NCBI GenBank assembly: GCA_902462665.1
Contig: CABQCM010000109.1
Coordinates: 1 to 5,781 of the forward strand
Direction: 5' to 3'
Length of the DNA: 5,781 nt
Origin: an uncultured Oscillospiraceae bacterium
Lineage (GTDB): Bacteria > Bacillota > Clostridia > Oscillospirales > Acutalibacteraceae
Below, one piece after another: positions 5,728-5,781 of the stretch. Position numbers and translations under genes: made by a program. Below the pieces are notes generated by a model. The model was not told the DNA's origin. It saw nothing but the letters and a program-made list of their open reading frames with translations, and searched no databases. Position 1 is the first letter of the stretch. Every line of letters starts with the position of its first letter.

Positions 5728-5781
5728 TTGGGAAAAGAACGATATGCGGCGGCGTTTTCACCATTGCTTAACAAGGGGACA
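5728..5781 (+). other. Downstream tail, possible start of the next gene
   Basis: 54 nt follow the last stop codon. A TTG directly after the stop opens a frame that stays open to the window end (LGKERYAAAFSPLLNKGT). An ATG at 5744 opens another (MRRRFHHCLTRG), with GGGAAAAG at 5730-5737 as a possible weak ribosome binding site. The first reading looks more protein-like, but 18 codons cannot decide. No terminator hairpin is seen, so the operon may continue. Confidence 0.2.

Noticed and set aside
1..5781. Mobile elements, CRISPR arrays, tRNA or rRNA genes
   Set aside because: No transposase motifs, terminal inverted repeats, regularly spaced repeats or RNA-gene signatures were seen.

Overview
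This is a GC-rich bacterial window that reads entirely on the + strand. It looks like part of a secondary-metabolite or unusual-lipid gene cluster built on type II (dissociated) fatty-acid/polyketide chemistry. The organism is not certain. GC-rich codons, strong GGAGG-type ribosome binding sites, tightly overlapping genes and two radical SAM enzymes (oxygen-sensitive chemistry) suggest an anaerobe, perhaps a GC-rich member of the Clostridia. That is an inference from style, not from a marker gene.

Layout: (1) 1-854 is the 3' two-thirds of a FabF-like beta-ketoacyl synthase (KS1), cut off by the window edge but with its Cys-His-His active site visible. (2) 855-1190 is a 336-nt gap with no convincing gene. 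It holds several hairpins and an intrinsic-terminator-like hairpin plus T-run ending 46 nt before the next gene. One strand of that terminator is also perfectly complementary over 9 nt to the start of the gap, as in an attenuator. (3) 1191-1436 is a stand-alone acyl carrier protein with a DSL phosphopantetheine site. (4) 1426-3117 is a second, full-length ketosynthase (KS2) with an intact Cys-His-His centre. It is fused to an extra C-terminal domain of about 160 residues that looks like a second, non-catalytic copy of a ketosynthase N-terminal half. (5) 3098-4426 and 4423-5727 are two tandem paralogous radical SAM proteins with N-terminal B12-binding-type domains (BchE-like architecture). (6) 5728-5781 is a short tail that may hold the start of another gene.

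From the ACP to the second radical SAM gene, each gene overlaps the next (11, 20 and 4 nt), so these four are very probably one translationally coupled operon. A reasonable model is that the ketosynthases extend an acyl chain carried on the ACP, and the two radical SAM proteins then do a difficult C-H or C-C modification on that chain or a derivative. The set (FabF-type KS, ACP, B12-type radical SAM) recalls gene sets proposed for ladderane lipids and other modified acyl chains, but no product can be assigned from sequence alone. The combination of a KS carrying an inactive KS-like tail and twin radical SAM genes is the most noteworthy signal in the window.
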